NCBI GenBank assembly: GCA_027623325.1
Contig: JAQBXY010000003.1
Location: 124,001-188,000 of the forward strand
Direction of reading: 5' to 3'
Length of the DNA: 64,000 nt
DNA from: Gemmatimonadota bacterium
Lineage (GTDB): Bacteria > Gemmatimonadota > Gemmatimonadetes > Longimicrobiales > Gaopeijiaceae
Position 1 is the first letter of the stretch. Every line of letters starts with the position of its first letter. A program made the translations under genes and the position numbers. The notes under the pieces were generated by a model. The model searched no databases. It was given only the letters and a program-made list of their open reading frames with translations, and was not told where the DNA came from. Below, in pieces: positions 42,969 through 50,344 of this stretch.

Positions 42969-44384
42969 TCAGGCCGTCTCGGCTGCTCCGATGTCCACCT
43001 CGATATTGCGCCACTTCTCGCGTCGAAAGACGATCACGCTCAGCGTGGCTCGAGTCAGATGTCCGAGCACGATCGCCATCCAGATGTGCCGCGGTTCGAG
43101 CGTCGAGAACGTCTGTATTCCGAAGCACATGCCGAGCGGAATCACGATCTGCGAGACGATCGAAATATACATGGGGCTCTTGGTGTCACCGGTGCCCTGC
43201 AGCCCACCCGTATAAGCGAGCGCCACCGTGATGAACAGCCCCGAGACCGCGAGATATCTCAGCAACTCGACTGCCAACCCGACGACCACCGGCTCGTCCA
43301 TCCCGAAGATCCCGAGTAGCTGATTGGGAAAGATGAAGAACATGAGGCCGATGGACGCCGCAAGCGACAGCCCGATACCCGCCGCAACGTTCACGGATTG
43401 GGCGGTCCGGTCCGGTTGCCCGGCCCCGAGGTTCTGCCCCGCGACCGCCGCGGTCGCGCCCATGATTCCGACCGACGTCCATGTGACGAACGAAAAGAGC
43501 TGAGTGTAGCTCACGACGTAGGCGGCCTGCGCCTGCGCGCTGGTGGCGAGCGAGCCGACGAAGGCGAGCAGAAGAACACCGCCCACGTTCATCGCCACGC
43601 CCTGGATTCCGGTCGGTAGCCCGAACTTGAACAGCTGCCGAATGATCGTCCAGTCAGGGGCCCATTCCATGCGCCTATGAAAGACGACCACCCACGTTCC
43701 GCCGAACAGCTTGAACAGGGAGTAGATCGCGATCGTTGCTCCGGCGATGACGGTTCCCATCGCGGCCCCCGCGGTACCGAACGCGGGGATGGGCCCTAGA
43801 CCGCGAATGAAGACGACGTTGAGCACGATGTTCAGGATCGTGAGCGCGATCCCGAGCCGGAGTGGTGTCTTCGCATCACCGGCCGAGCGCAACGCACCAC
43901 CCAGCATGAAGAACACGAGCATGCCGAACGAGAAGACAAACATGATCCTCAGGTAGGGCAGCGCCTCGGTTTGGACTGCCTCGGTCGCATTGACGAGGTC
44001 GAGGAGAATCGGCGAGAGCAGATAGCCGATCGGGGCCAGGACGAACACCACCAACATGATCGAGGTCAGGAACGCCTGGTAGACCGTCCGGTTCACCTTG
44101 TCGGGCTCATTCGCACCCGTAAAGCGGGCGACGAGCACGCCCATCCCGGTAAAGAGTGAGCTGATGAAGACGATGACGACGAGAAAGATCTGCCACGATA
44201 CGCCTATGGCGGCGTTGCCGGTGTAGCCGACGTAGTTGCCCACCATGGCGTGGTCGACGATCCCCTGCATCCCGCCGATGATGTTCTGCAACATCGTCGG
44301 CCAGGCGAGTTTCCAGACCGCACCCCGGATGGGCCCTTCGACGATGGAGCGGTCGAAGGCTTTCCCTTTCTTGGGCGCTACCAA
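42969..44384 (-). CDS. MATE family multidrug/toxin exporter
   Basis: A 471-residue integral membrane protein with 12 predicted helices in two pseudo-symmetric halves (about 25-230 and 245-455). Typical MATE positions include PTMLQNIIGGMQGIVDHAMVG in helix 1, GNAAIGVSW in the next, and GGLQGTGDTKSPMYISI in the second half. It exports organic cations or drugs using a sodium or proton gradient. I chose TTG at 44384 because it follows the upstream gene by a 7-base overlap and precedes the first helix by about 30 residues; the longer frame would run back through the M24 peptidase gene. Confidence 0.88.
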   Translation of the reverse strand: MVAPKKGKAFDRSIVEGPIRGAVWKLAWPTMLQNIIGGMQGIVDHAMVGNYVGYTGNAAIGVSWQIFLVVIVFISSLFTGMGVLVARFTGANEPDKVNRTVYQAFLTSIMLVVFVLAPIGYLLSPILLDLVNATEAVQTEALPYLRIMFVFSFGMLVFFMLGGALRSAGDAKTPLRLGIALTILNIVLNVVFIRGLGPIPAFGTAGAAMGTVIAGATIAIYSLFKLFGGTWVVVFHRRMEWAPDWTIIRQLFKFGLPTGIQGVAMNVGGVLLLAFVGSLATSAQAQAAYVVSYTQLFSFVTWTSVGIMGATAAVAGQNLGAGQPDRTAQSVNVAAGIGLSLAASIGLMFFIFPNQLLGIFGMDEPVVVGLAVELLRYLAVSGLFITVALAYTGGLQGTGDTKSPMYISIVSQIVIPLGMCFGIQTFSTLEPRHIWMAIVLGHLTRATLSVIVFRREKWRNIEVDIGAAETA

Positions 44385-45754
44385 ACGAGGTGGAACCGAT
44401 TCTGGCGACGGAAGACCCAGTGTCGTTCTCCATCCTCGTCGAGGTAAGCCTCTTCCTCCTGTCGGCAGGAGGCCGCCTTGCCGCCCCACTCCGGAATGGG
44501 AGTCGTGGCCTGCAGCTCGATCGAGTGCCAGACGTTCGGCAACATGATCGCCTCACCTCGGATCGGCACGCCCTCTTGTGCATCCCATCTCCCAATGAGA
44601 GGACCTGAACCGTGTCCGTGATCTCCGATGGGGTGTGTATAGACCGTGCCGTTGATTCCCTCAGCCTTCATCTGTGCCAGGGTGTTGGCGAGCACGGCGT
44701 TTCCCGTCAGGCCCGGCTCCATGTGCGAGAGCAGGATGTCCTGCAGGCGGTTCGAGTTGGCGAGGCACTGTTTCAGACCGGCCGGAACCTCGGTTTCGCC
44801 CTCCTTCATGACATACCCGAGATGTTGGGTATCCGTGTGAAGATTCTGCGCCACCACGCCGAAGTCGGTCCACAGCAGGTCCCCGCGCTCGATGACCGTG
44901 GCGCCCTCCCCGCCTCCAGAACCGGCCCGCTGGACGTCGACTGAGGTCTGAAACCAGGTGGTATAGCCCAGGTCCTGCAGCTTCTGACGCAGCCACCACA
45001 CGACATCGTCGGTGGTCGTCACGCCCGGGGTAATGACCGAGTTGGAGAACGCCTCGGAGATCATGGCGTGAACACTCTCTTCGATCTTCCGATAGCGTGG
45101 CATCATCTCGGGGATCCGGAGCGACACGTAGTTCATCGCCAGCCGCGGTTCCCGTCGGACTCGACTCGAGTACTTGTCGCCGAGCGCCTCCAAGAGGGCC
45201 TCCGCCTCACCCGCGTGCAGACCGTCCGAAAAAGCCCACTCCGGATCGATGTTGAGCACGATGTTGCCGGGATCCCGATCTTCGACGAGCTCACGCAACA
45301 GATTCCACTGTTCGTTGCCGACCAGCTCACCGGTTGGCTGCGTCGGGGCAGGGCGCGTCGAACGGAACGCTTCGAAGACGCCTCCCTGACTCGTGCCGCC
45401 TAGTGCAAGTCGTTCGAGCGTCCCGTCGTCTTGGCGGGTGATCACGTAGATCGAGCGCCGACGAGCAGCGAACGTCGTCGGAGAGGTAATCGACCAGAAG
45501 ACCGGATCCTCCGCGTACTCGCGCATGGAGAGGATCCACATGTCGGCTCCGTACTCCTGCATCAACGCAGGCAGGACGCGCTCGAGGCGCGTCTCGAGCC
45601 ACGCCTGTTGCTCGACCGCCTGCTCCCGTAGGGTGGGCAGCGGATGGTAGCGGGCCGGTGCCGCGTCGGGGACGGCCGCCGGGGCCTGAGCCGTGAGTGC
45701 CAGGGGAGCCGCGAGGACGGCAAGCGTGACAGGTACGATCGCGTTCCACTTCAT
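44378..45754 (-). CDS. Exported M24 family metallopeptidase (Xaa-Pro type)
   Basis: A 458-residue exported creatinase/prolidase-fold enzyme. A signal peptide of about 24 residues ends near LTAQAPA. The N-terminal creatinase-like domain covers about 40-200. The pita-bread domain has the metal ligands DFG (in LLWTDFGV), a second Asp eleven residues later (NLHTDTQH), His in THPIGDHGHG, and Glu in HSIELQAT and QEEEAY. All five ligands can be placed, though the spacing near the C-terminus is longer than usual. It probably removes residues from proline-containing peptides. The ATG at 45754 gives a normal signal peptide. It heads the eight-gene minus-strand run. Confidence 0.87.
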   Translation of the reverse strand: MKWNAIVPVTLAVLAAPLALTAQAPAAVPDAAPARYHPLPTLREQAVEQQAWLETRLERVLPALMQEYGADMWILSMREYAEDPVFWSITSPTTFAARRRSIYVITRQDDGTLERLALGGTSQGGVFEAFRSTRPAPTQPTGELVGNEQWNLLRELVEDRDPGNIVLNIDPEWAFSDGLHAGEAEALLEALGDKYSSRVRREPRLAMNYVSLRIPEMMPRYRKIEESVHAMISEAFSNSVITPGVTTTDDVVWWLRQKLQDLGYTTWFQTSVDVQRAGSGGGEGATVIERGDLLWTDFGVVAQNLHTDTQHLGYVMKEGETEVPAGLKQCLANSNRLQDILLSHMEPGLTGNAVLANTLAQMKAEGINGTVYTHPIGDHGHGSGPLIGRWDAQEGVPIRGEAIMLPNVWHSIELQATTPIPEWGGKAASCRQEEEAYLDEDGERHWVFRRQNRFHLVW

Positions 45755-45826
45755 GGAAATCGGTCCGGGCATCGGGTTGCGATTGGGCGAGCGAACGAAG
45801 CTAACGGGTCGCCCGCCGGACCGGGA

Positions 45827-47062
45827 TCAGCCTCCGACCACGATCCAGGCACTGATCGTGATCCAGATGACGCCGATCACGCTCAGCATGATCCACTCGA
45901 GGACATTGGCTTCCTGCTTGCCAGCCTCCCCATGGAACCAAGCCATGATCGTGGCCGCAGCGACACCGCAGGCCGCGAACGGAAGGCTCAGTTCCCAGAA
46001 TATCGGACCCAGCGATCCCATTTCGACGAGCAGACCGATCAGTTGGATGAAGCCCAGCGCCGCGGCGCCGGCCACCAGCACGATCTGCGGCACGCGTCTC
46101 TTGATCAGCTGCTTCAGGTCCGCCAGGTCTTCGACGCTGCCACTCGTGACCACCGCGCTGACCGGGATATCGCCACCGAGAACCCTCGCGGCGTCGGCGG
46201 CTCTTGGCCGATAGTTGGGCTCACGATTCAGGCAGCGCTTCAGCAGATCGGCGACGTCCGCTTCGACATCCGGACGTATGGCCTGCAGATCCTTCGGCGT
46301 TGCGCTGAGGTGCGCCGTGATCCACTGGGTGTTCGTCTTGGCGTCGTAGGGACCCTGCCCCGTATAGAGTTCATACCCCAGGACGCCGATCGCGTACATG
46401 TCTGCGAGTTCGGTGAGATCCTGGTCGAGAAGCTGCTCGGGACTGAGGTACCGCGGGTCCCCGACCATCTGGCCGGTCTTGGTCAGCCGGGTCGCTTCCT
46501 CGCCACCTGTGGCGAGGAGGGCTGCGATGCCGAAGTCGGTGAGGTGCGCGGAGCTGCTCTCTTCGTCCCACAGGATGTTGGCCGGACGGATGTCCCGGTG
46601 CACAATGCCCTGGGCGTGAGCCGCGGCGAGGGCCGAAGTCACGTTCTTCAGGACCTGCCTCGCAAGGTCCCTCGGGAGCCTTCCCTCCGCCTGGAGCCGC
46701 TCTTCCATGGTACGGCCCTTCACGAAGCGCATCACGAGATAGGGAGTCTCATCCGGCAAACGGCCGAACCGAAAAACCTGGACAACGTTCGGGTGCGACA
46801 GCGACGCCGCCGCCTTGGCCTCGCGTTCGAAGCGACGCCGGGCCGTCTCGTCGTTTGCGCGACCCGGGAGCAGAACCTTGATCGCAACGAGCCGACCGAG
46901 CGCCTTCTCTTTGGCGAGATACACCGACGCCATCGAGCCTTTCCCGAGCTTTCTGACGATCTCGAAGTCGTGGCCGAGCGCGTCCCGCAGCGCATCCATG
47001 GCTTGCTGGTCGGCTATGTCCGCGTTCGAGACCGCGGCGGCAGGGGCGTTTTCGCTGTTCAT
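45827..47062 (-). CDS. Membrane-anchored Ser/Thr protein kinase
   Basis: A 411-residue Hanks-type kinase. The kinase domain covers about 30-295: glycine loop LGKGSMASVYLA (about 39), VAIKVL lysine (about 60), catalytic loop HRDIRPANILWD (about 154-165), DFG (about 176) and the APE-equivalent LSPEQL (about 207). In the catalytic loop the usual lysine (HRDxKxxN) is arginine. After a juxtamembrane stretch there are three hydrophobic helices at about 327-345, 355-378 and 390-409, ending in GG; there is no extracellular sensor domain. It lies 72 bases ahead of the peptidase operon and is divergent from the YtrA-type operon. Confidence 0.9.
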   Translation of the reverse strand: MNSENAPAAAVSNADIADQQAMDALRDALGHDFEIVRKLGKGSMASVYLAKEKALGRLVAIKVLLPGRANDETARRRFEREAKAAASLSHPNVVQVFRFGRLPDETPYLVMRFVKGRTMEERLQAEGRLPRDLARQVLKNVTSALAAAHAQGIVHRDIRPANILWDEESSSAHLTDFGIAALLATGGEEATRLTKTGQMVGDPRYLSPEQLLDQDLTELADMYAIGVLGYELYTGQGPYDAKTNTQWITAHLSATPKDLQAIRPDVEADVADLLKRCLNREPNYRPRAADAARVLGGDIPVSAVVTSGSVEDLADLKQLIKRRVPQIVLVAGAAALGFIQLIGLLVEMGSLGPIFWELSLPFAACGVAAATIMAWFHGEAGKQEANVLEWIMLSVIGVIWITISAWIVVGG

Positions 47063-47192
47063 CGCGTGGCCACGTTAGGTGAGGGAAGGTGCTCCGACAA
47101 GCTCCACGGCCGAAAAGGGGGGGCGCTCGATCCTTCCGGCACCCATCCTCTTGCGTAGATCCGTCCCACTGTTTTACTGTATCGGTTAACTG

Positions 47193-47204
47193 GTACACTA
47201 GTAC
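47193..47204. promoter_or_regulatory. GTAC dyad, putative YtrA-type operator with -10
   Basis: GTAC-ACTA-GTAC (47193-47204) overlaps a possible -10 hexamer TACACT at 47194-47199. It is 30 bases upstream of the membrane protein gene that opens the GntR/ABC operon, the usual place for an autoregulatory site. A -35 element is weak. Confidence 0.38.
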
Positions 47205-47233
47205 ACAGATCACGGGATCAGAGGGGGAAACTG

Positions 47234-47626
47234 GTGGAAACGAGCAAGGAGCGGCTGTTGGCGGCAGGCGGGGCCCAGGTGCTCGCCCAGGCTCTCACTG
47301 CCTGGGCACTCATCGCCCACTTCCTTACCTCCTCGGACGTGTCGGTCTGGGTGGTGGCTTCACTCGGGGTGTCGTTCCTCGTTCCCTTCCGCCACGACGG
47401 CAGTCTTCGCGACCGGGCCGCAAGTAACTTCGGCGCCGGGCTGTTGGTGGCGGGAATCCTGTGGTGGGACGTCCTCGCAGGCGGGCTGTCGGGCCTGCTC
47501 GGGGGCTCCTTCGGATTCGGGATCGAGACCGTGTTCATGTTGACGGCGACGGTCCTCTTCTCGGTTGCGGGTGCCCTGTTCTGGCTCATGCGAGACGAGT
47601 CGGCCGGCGGCGGCGGCTGGGCCTAG
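47234..47626 (+). CDS. Small four-helix membrane protein, unknown
   Basis: A 130-residue hydrophobic protein with about four membrane helices (15-32, 38-52, 66-88 and 97-118). No family recognised. GTG at 47234 is preceded by the strong Shine-Dalgarno AGAGGGGGAAA. It is the first gene of a three-gene operon with a GntR regulator (1-base gap region) and an ABC ATPase, and so may be part of the transport or sensing unit. The short tail is glycine-rich. Confidence 0.65.
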   Translation: METSKERLLAAGGAQVLAQALTAWALIAHFLTSSDVSVWVVASLGVSFLVPFRHDGSLRDRAASNFGAGLLVAGILWWDVLAGGLSGLLGGSFGFGIETVFMLTATVLFSVAGALFWLMRDESAGGGGWA

Positions 47627-47627
47627 G

Positions 47628-48011
47628 ATGTTCGAAGAAATCGACCCACGCAGTCCGACGCCGCTGTACGCTCAGATCGCCGCGCGCGTCCGAGTGGCGA
47701 TCGCTGCCGGCGATCTGTCGACGGGACAATCACTTCCGTCGGTGCGCACGCTCGCGAGGGATCTCCGTGTCAATCCGGCGACGGTCGTCCAAGCGTATCG
47801 TGACCTGGCGGCCGACGGCTTCGTCGAACTGCGGCACGGGCAGGGCACATTTGTTCAGGAGGTTTCCGCCTTCTTGAAGGATGAGGAACGGGCGACACGC
47901 GCCCAACAGATGGTGCGCAAGCTCCTCGAAGACGGTGCGCGGCTGGGGGTCGGGGCCGAGGAGCTTTCGCGAGCCTTCAACGCAGAAGTAGGAGCCGAGA
48001 TCAGTGAATAA
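47628..48011 (+). CDS. GntR family regulator, YtrA subfamily
   Basis: A 127-residue transcription factor. The winged helix-turn-helix covers about 5-75: PLYAQIAARVRVAIAAGDL, GQSLPSVRTLARDLRVNPATVVQAY and FVELRHGQGTFV. The short C-terminal helical part (about 80-127) is the reduced dimerisation domain of the YtrA subfamily. Such proteins usually repress their own operon together with ABC transporter genes, often in response to cell-wall antibiotics. The ATG at 47628 comes directly after the upstream stop codon. The stop overlaps the ABC gene by 8 bases. Confidence 0.9.
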   Translation: MFEEIDPRSPTPLYAQIAARVRVAIAAGDLSTGQSLPSVRTLARDLRVNPATVVQAYRDLAADGFVELRHGQGTFVQEVSAFLKDEERATRAQQMVRKLLEDGARLGVGAEELSRAFNAEVGAEISE

Positions 48012-48600
48012 CGTCATCGAGCTCTCGAACGTCGGATGGAAGGCGGGGAAGTCCTTCGAGTTGAAGGATGTCTCGCTTCGTGTTCCGACAGGATCCATCT
48101 ACGGATTCCTCGGCCCGAACGGGTCCGGGAAGACCACCACGATTCGGGCCTTCATGGGCATGCTGAAGACCGATCGAGGACAGATCTCCGTGTTTGGCCG
48201 CCCCGTGCCCCGGGACATCAAGTCGATCCTGGCTCGAATCGGCTACGTGCCGGAACGGCCGCACGTGTATCCGGGCCTCACGGTGGGAGAACAGGTCAAG
48301 GTCCACTCCTCGTTCTACAAACTGTGGGACCGGGGATGGTGCGACGAGCTCATGGAGCGCCTCCAGCTCGATCCGCAGCGCAAGATCTCGCGGATGTCGA
48401 AGGGGGAGACCGGCAAATTGCTCCTGCTGCTCGCGCTGTCCCAGCGGCCCGACCTCCTGGTATTGGACGAGCCGACCGACGGACTCGATCGCCGGCCCGG
48501 CCCCACCCTTCCCCGCTCGGCGAGCAGCGGCAGTATGCTCGTTGTCAGTCTGCTTGTCGGCATCGCCTACCTGCGCACCCGCCAGCGGGTGGTGACCTGA
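48004..48600 (+). pseudogene. Truncated ABC ATPase joined to a permease-like tail
   Basis: 198 residues. The first 160 are a normal ATPase of the YtrB type: Walker A GPNGSGKTT (about 38), Q-loop region YVPERPHVYPG (about 80), signature MSKGETGKLLLLLALS (about 138) and Walker B LLVLDEPTDGLD (about 151-162). Directly after this the sequence changes to RRPGPTLPRSASSG and then a hydrophobic helix MLVVSLLVGIAYL with a short basic tail. The D-loop continuation and the switch histidine are missing. The tail looks like the last helix of an ABC permease, so an internal deletion may have joined the two genes in frame. It is unlikely to work as an ATPase. Confidence 0.72.
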
Positions 48601-48640
48601 GCGGCTTGCTGCCCGGCAATCACGATCGACCCTGAGAAAC

Positions 48641-48675
48641 GACGGGGCCGGCGCCATCTCGGCGCCGGCCCCGTC
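48641..48675. terminator. Strong hairpin between convergent genes
   Basis: A 15-bp perfect stem, GACGGGGCCGGCGCC at 48641-48655 and GGCGCCGGCCCCGTC at 48661-48675, with a 5-base loop. It lies between the truncated ABC gene and pckA, which converge. A short T-rich stretch (GTTTCTC) follows on the minus strand; it may serve both directions. Confidence 0.75.
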
Positions 48676-48683
48676 CAATTCCT

Positions 48684-50276
48684 CTAGCGAGGACCCGCTG
48701 CTCGCACCTCGTCGCCCACCTGGTCCGCAAAACGCTCGAAGTTGGTCTTGAACATCTGAGACAGCTTCCCCGAGGCGGCATCGTACGCGGCGCTGTCAGC
48801 CCACGTGTCACGCGGGCGTAGCACCTCGGGCGGAACGCCCGGTACCGCCGTCGGAACGTCGATCCCGAAGACCGGATCAGCGACGAACTCGGTCTTGTCG
48901 AGTTCCCCAGCGAGTGCCGCATTCACCATCGCTCGGGTATGGCGGAGTTTCATACGAGTCCCGACTCCGTACCCCCCCCCACTCCAGCCTGTGTTGACGA
49001 GCCAGACCTGTGCCCCGTGCTCGCGCAGGCGATCCCCGAGCATCTCGGCATAGACGCCGGGATGTCTCGGGAGGAAGGGTGCACCGAAGCAGGCGCTGAA
49101 CGTCGCGGACGGCTCGGTCACTCCCCGCTCGGTCCCAGCCACCTTCGCCGTGTAACCCGACAGGAAGTGGTACATCGCTTGTTCGGGCGTGAGACGCGAG
49201 ATCGGAGGCAATACACCGAACGCGTCTGCGGTCAGGAAGACGACGTTGCGAGGATGTCCGGCCCGGCTCGGTAGCACGGCGTTCGGGATGTAGTGGATCG
49301 GATACGAGGCCCGAGTATTCTCGGTGATCGAGGCGTCGTCGAAGTCGATCTCTCGGGTCTTCTCGTCGAGAACCACGTTCTCCAAGATGGTTCCGAACAT
49401 CTGGGTCGCCCTGTAGATCTCGGGCTCGCCCTCGGGTGACAGCCGAATCGTCTTCGCGTAGCAGCCACCCTCGAAGTTGAACACACCCTCTTCGCTCCAG
49501 CCGTGCTCATCGTCGCCGATGAGGCCACGCGAAGCGTCCGCGGACAGCGTCGTCTTGCCGGTTCCGGACAATCCGAAGAAGAGCGCCACGTCACCGTCAG
49601 GTCCGACATTGGCGGAGCAATGCATCGGGAACACGCCGTCAGCCGGCAGCAAGTGGTTGAGCACCGAGAAGATCGACTTCTTGATCTCACCTGCGTACCG
49701 CGATCCGACCACGAGAACCTCACGACGCGTGAAGTTCACCATGATCGCGGTCTCCGAGCGACAACCGTGCCGACCCGGGTCGGCCTTGAGATTCGGAGCG
49801 TGGAGAACCGTGAACTGCGGCTCGAAGCTGTCGAGCTCGGAGGCGCCGAGGCGGAGGAACATGTTGTACGCGAAGAGCGCGTGCCACGCGCTGTCCGTCA
49901 CGACGCGAACGTTGATCCCGTGCTTCGCGTCCTCCCCCGCCCGGGCGTCCTGCACGAAGAGGTCACGGCCGTTGAGATACTTCACGAGATCCGCACGGAG
50001 CGCGTCAAAGTGTTCTGTCGACACCGGCACGTTGACCTTGCCCCAGTCGACCGGCTCTTCCGAGTGCTCGTCGCGAACTACGAACCGATCGTTGGGTGAG
50101 CGACCCGTCGTGGGTGAGGTGACGGCCGCGATGGCACCCATGTGGACCAACTCGCCGTCGCCCTGCGCAAACGCCGCTTCATAGAGCCGAGCCGGAGACA
50201 GATTCCGGCGAACGCGGCCCGTGGGCTTCAGGCCGTGGCGGCCCAGGTCGTACGTATCTTCGTTCGTCGCCACCAC
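48684..50276 (-). CDS. pckA: Phosphoenolpyruvate carboxykinase (ATP)
   Basis: A 530-residue cytosolic enzyme that converts oxaloacetate plus ATP to PEP and CO2, the first committed step of gluconeogenesis. ATP-type motifs are clear: [11 protein letters not shown] (about 57), [10 protein letters not shown], the P-loop [15 protein letters not shown] (about 235-249), IGDDEHGW and the [10 protein letters not shown] segment (about 270), then [14 protein letters not shown] and [14 protein letters not shown]. Length is normal. GTG at 50276 is the likely start. It lies downstream of the malic enzyme gene on the same strand but behind a terminator, so it probably has its own control. Confidence 0.96.
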   Translation of the reverse strand: MVATNEDTYDLGRHGLKPTGRVRRNLSPARLYEAAFAQGDGELVHMGAIAAVTSPTTGRSPNDRFVVRDEHSEEPVDWGKVNVPVSTEHFDALRADLVKYLNGRDLFVQDARAGEDAKHGINVRVVTDSAWHALFAYNMFLRLGASELDSFEPQFTVLHAPNLKADPGRHGCRSETAIMVNFTRREVLVVGSRYAGEIKKSIFSVLNHLLPADGVFPMHCSANVGPDGDVALFFGLSGTGKTTLSADASRGLIGDDEHGWSEEGVFNFEGGCYAKTIRLSPEGEPEIYRATQMFGTILENVVLDEKTREIDFDDASITENTRASYPIHYIPNAVLPSRAGHPRNVVFLTADAFGVLPPISRLTPEQAMYHFLSGYTAKVAGTERGVTEPSATFSACFGAPFLPRHPGVYAEMLGDRLREHGAQVWLVNTGWSGGGYGVGTRMKLRHTRAMVNAALAGELDKTEFVADPVFGIDVPTAVPGVPPEVLRPRDTWADSAAYDAASGKLSQMFKTNFERFADQVGDEVRAAGPR

Positions 50277-50305
50277 TTCAGCCCCTCCGGACTCGATGTC
50301 TTAAA

Positions 50306-50340
50306 TGAAAAGCTCCCCGTCGCGGGTGCGTCCGGGGGCT
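50306..50340 (-). terminator. Terminator after the malic enzyme gene
   Basis: On the minus strand AGCCCCCGG pairs imperfectly with ACGGGGAGCT, followed by TTTTCATTT. It lies only a few bases past the malic enzyme stop and before pckA. Confidence 0.6.
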
Positions 50341-50344
50341 GACA

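Noticed and set aside
44378-45754. Loss of a metal-ligand glutamate in the M24 peptidase
   Set aside because: On closer reading both late glutamates can be placed (HSIELQAT and QEEEAY), only with longer spacing.
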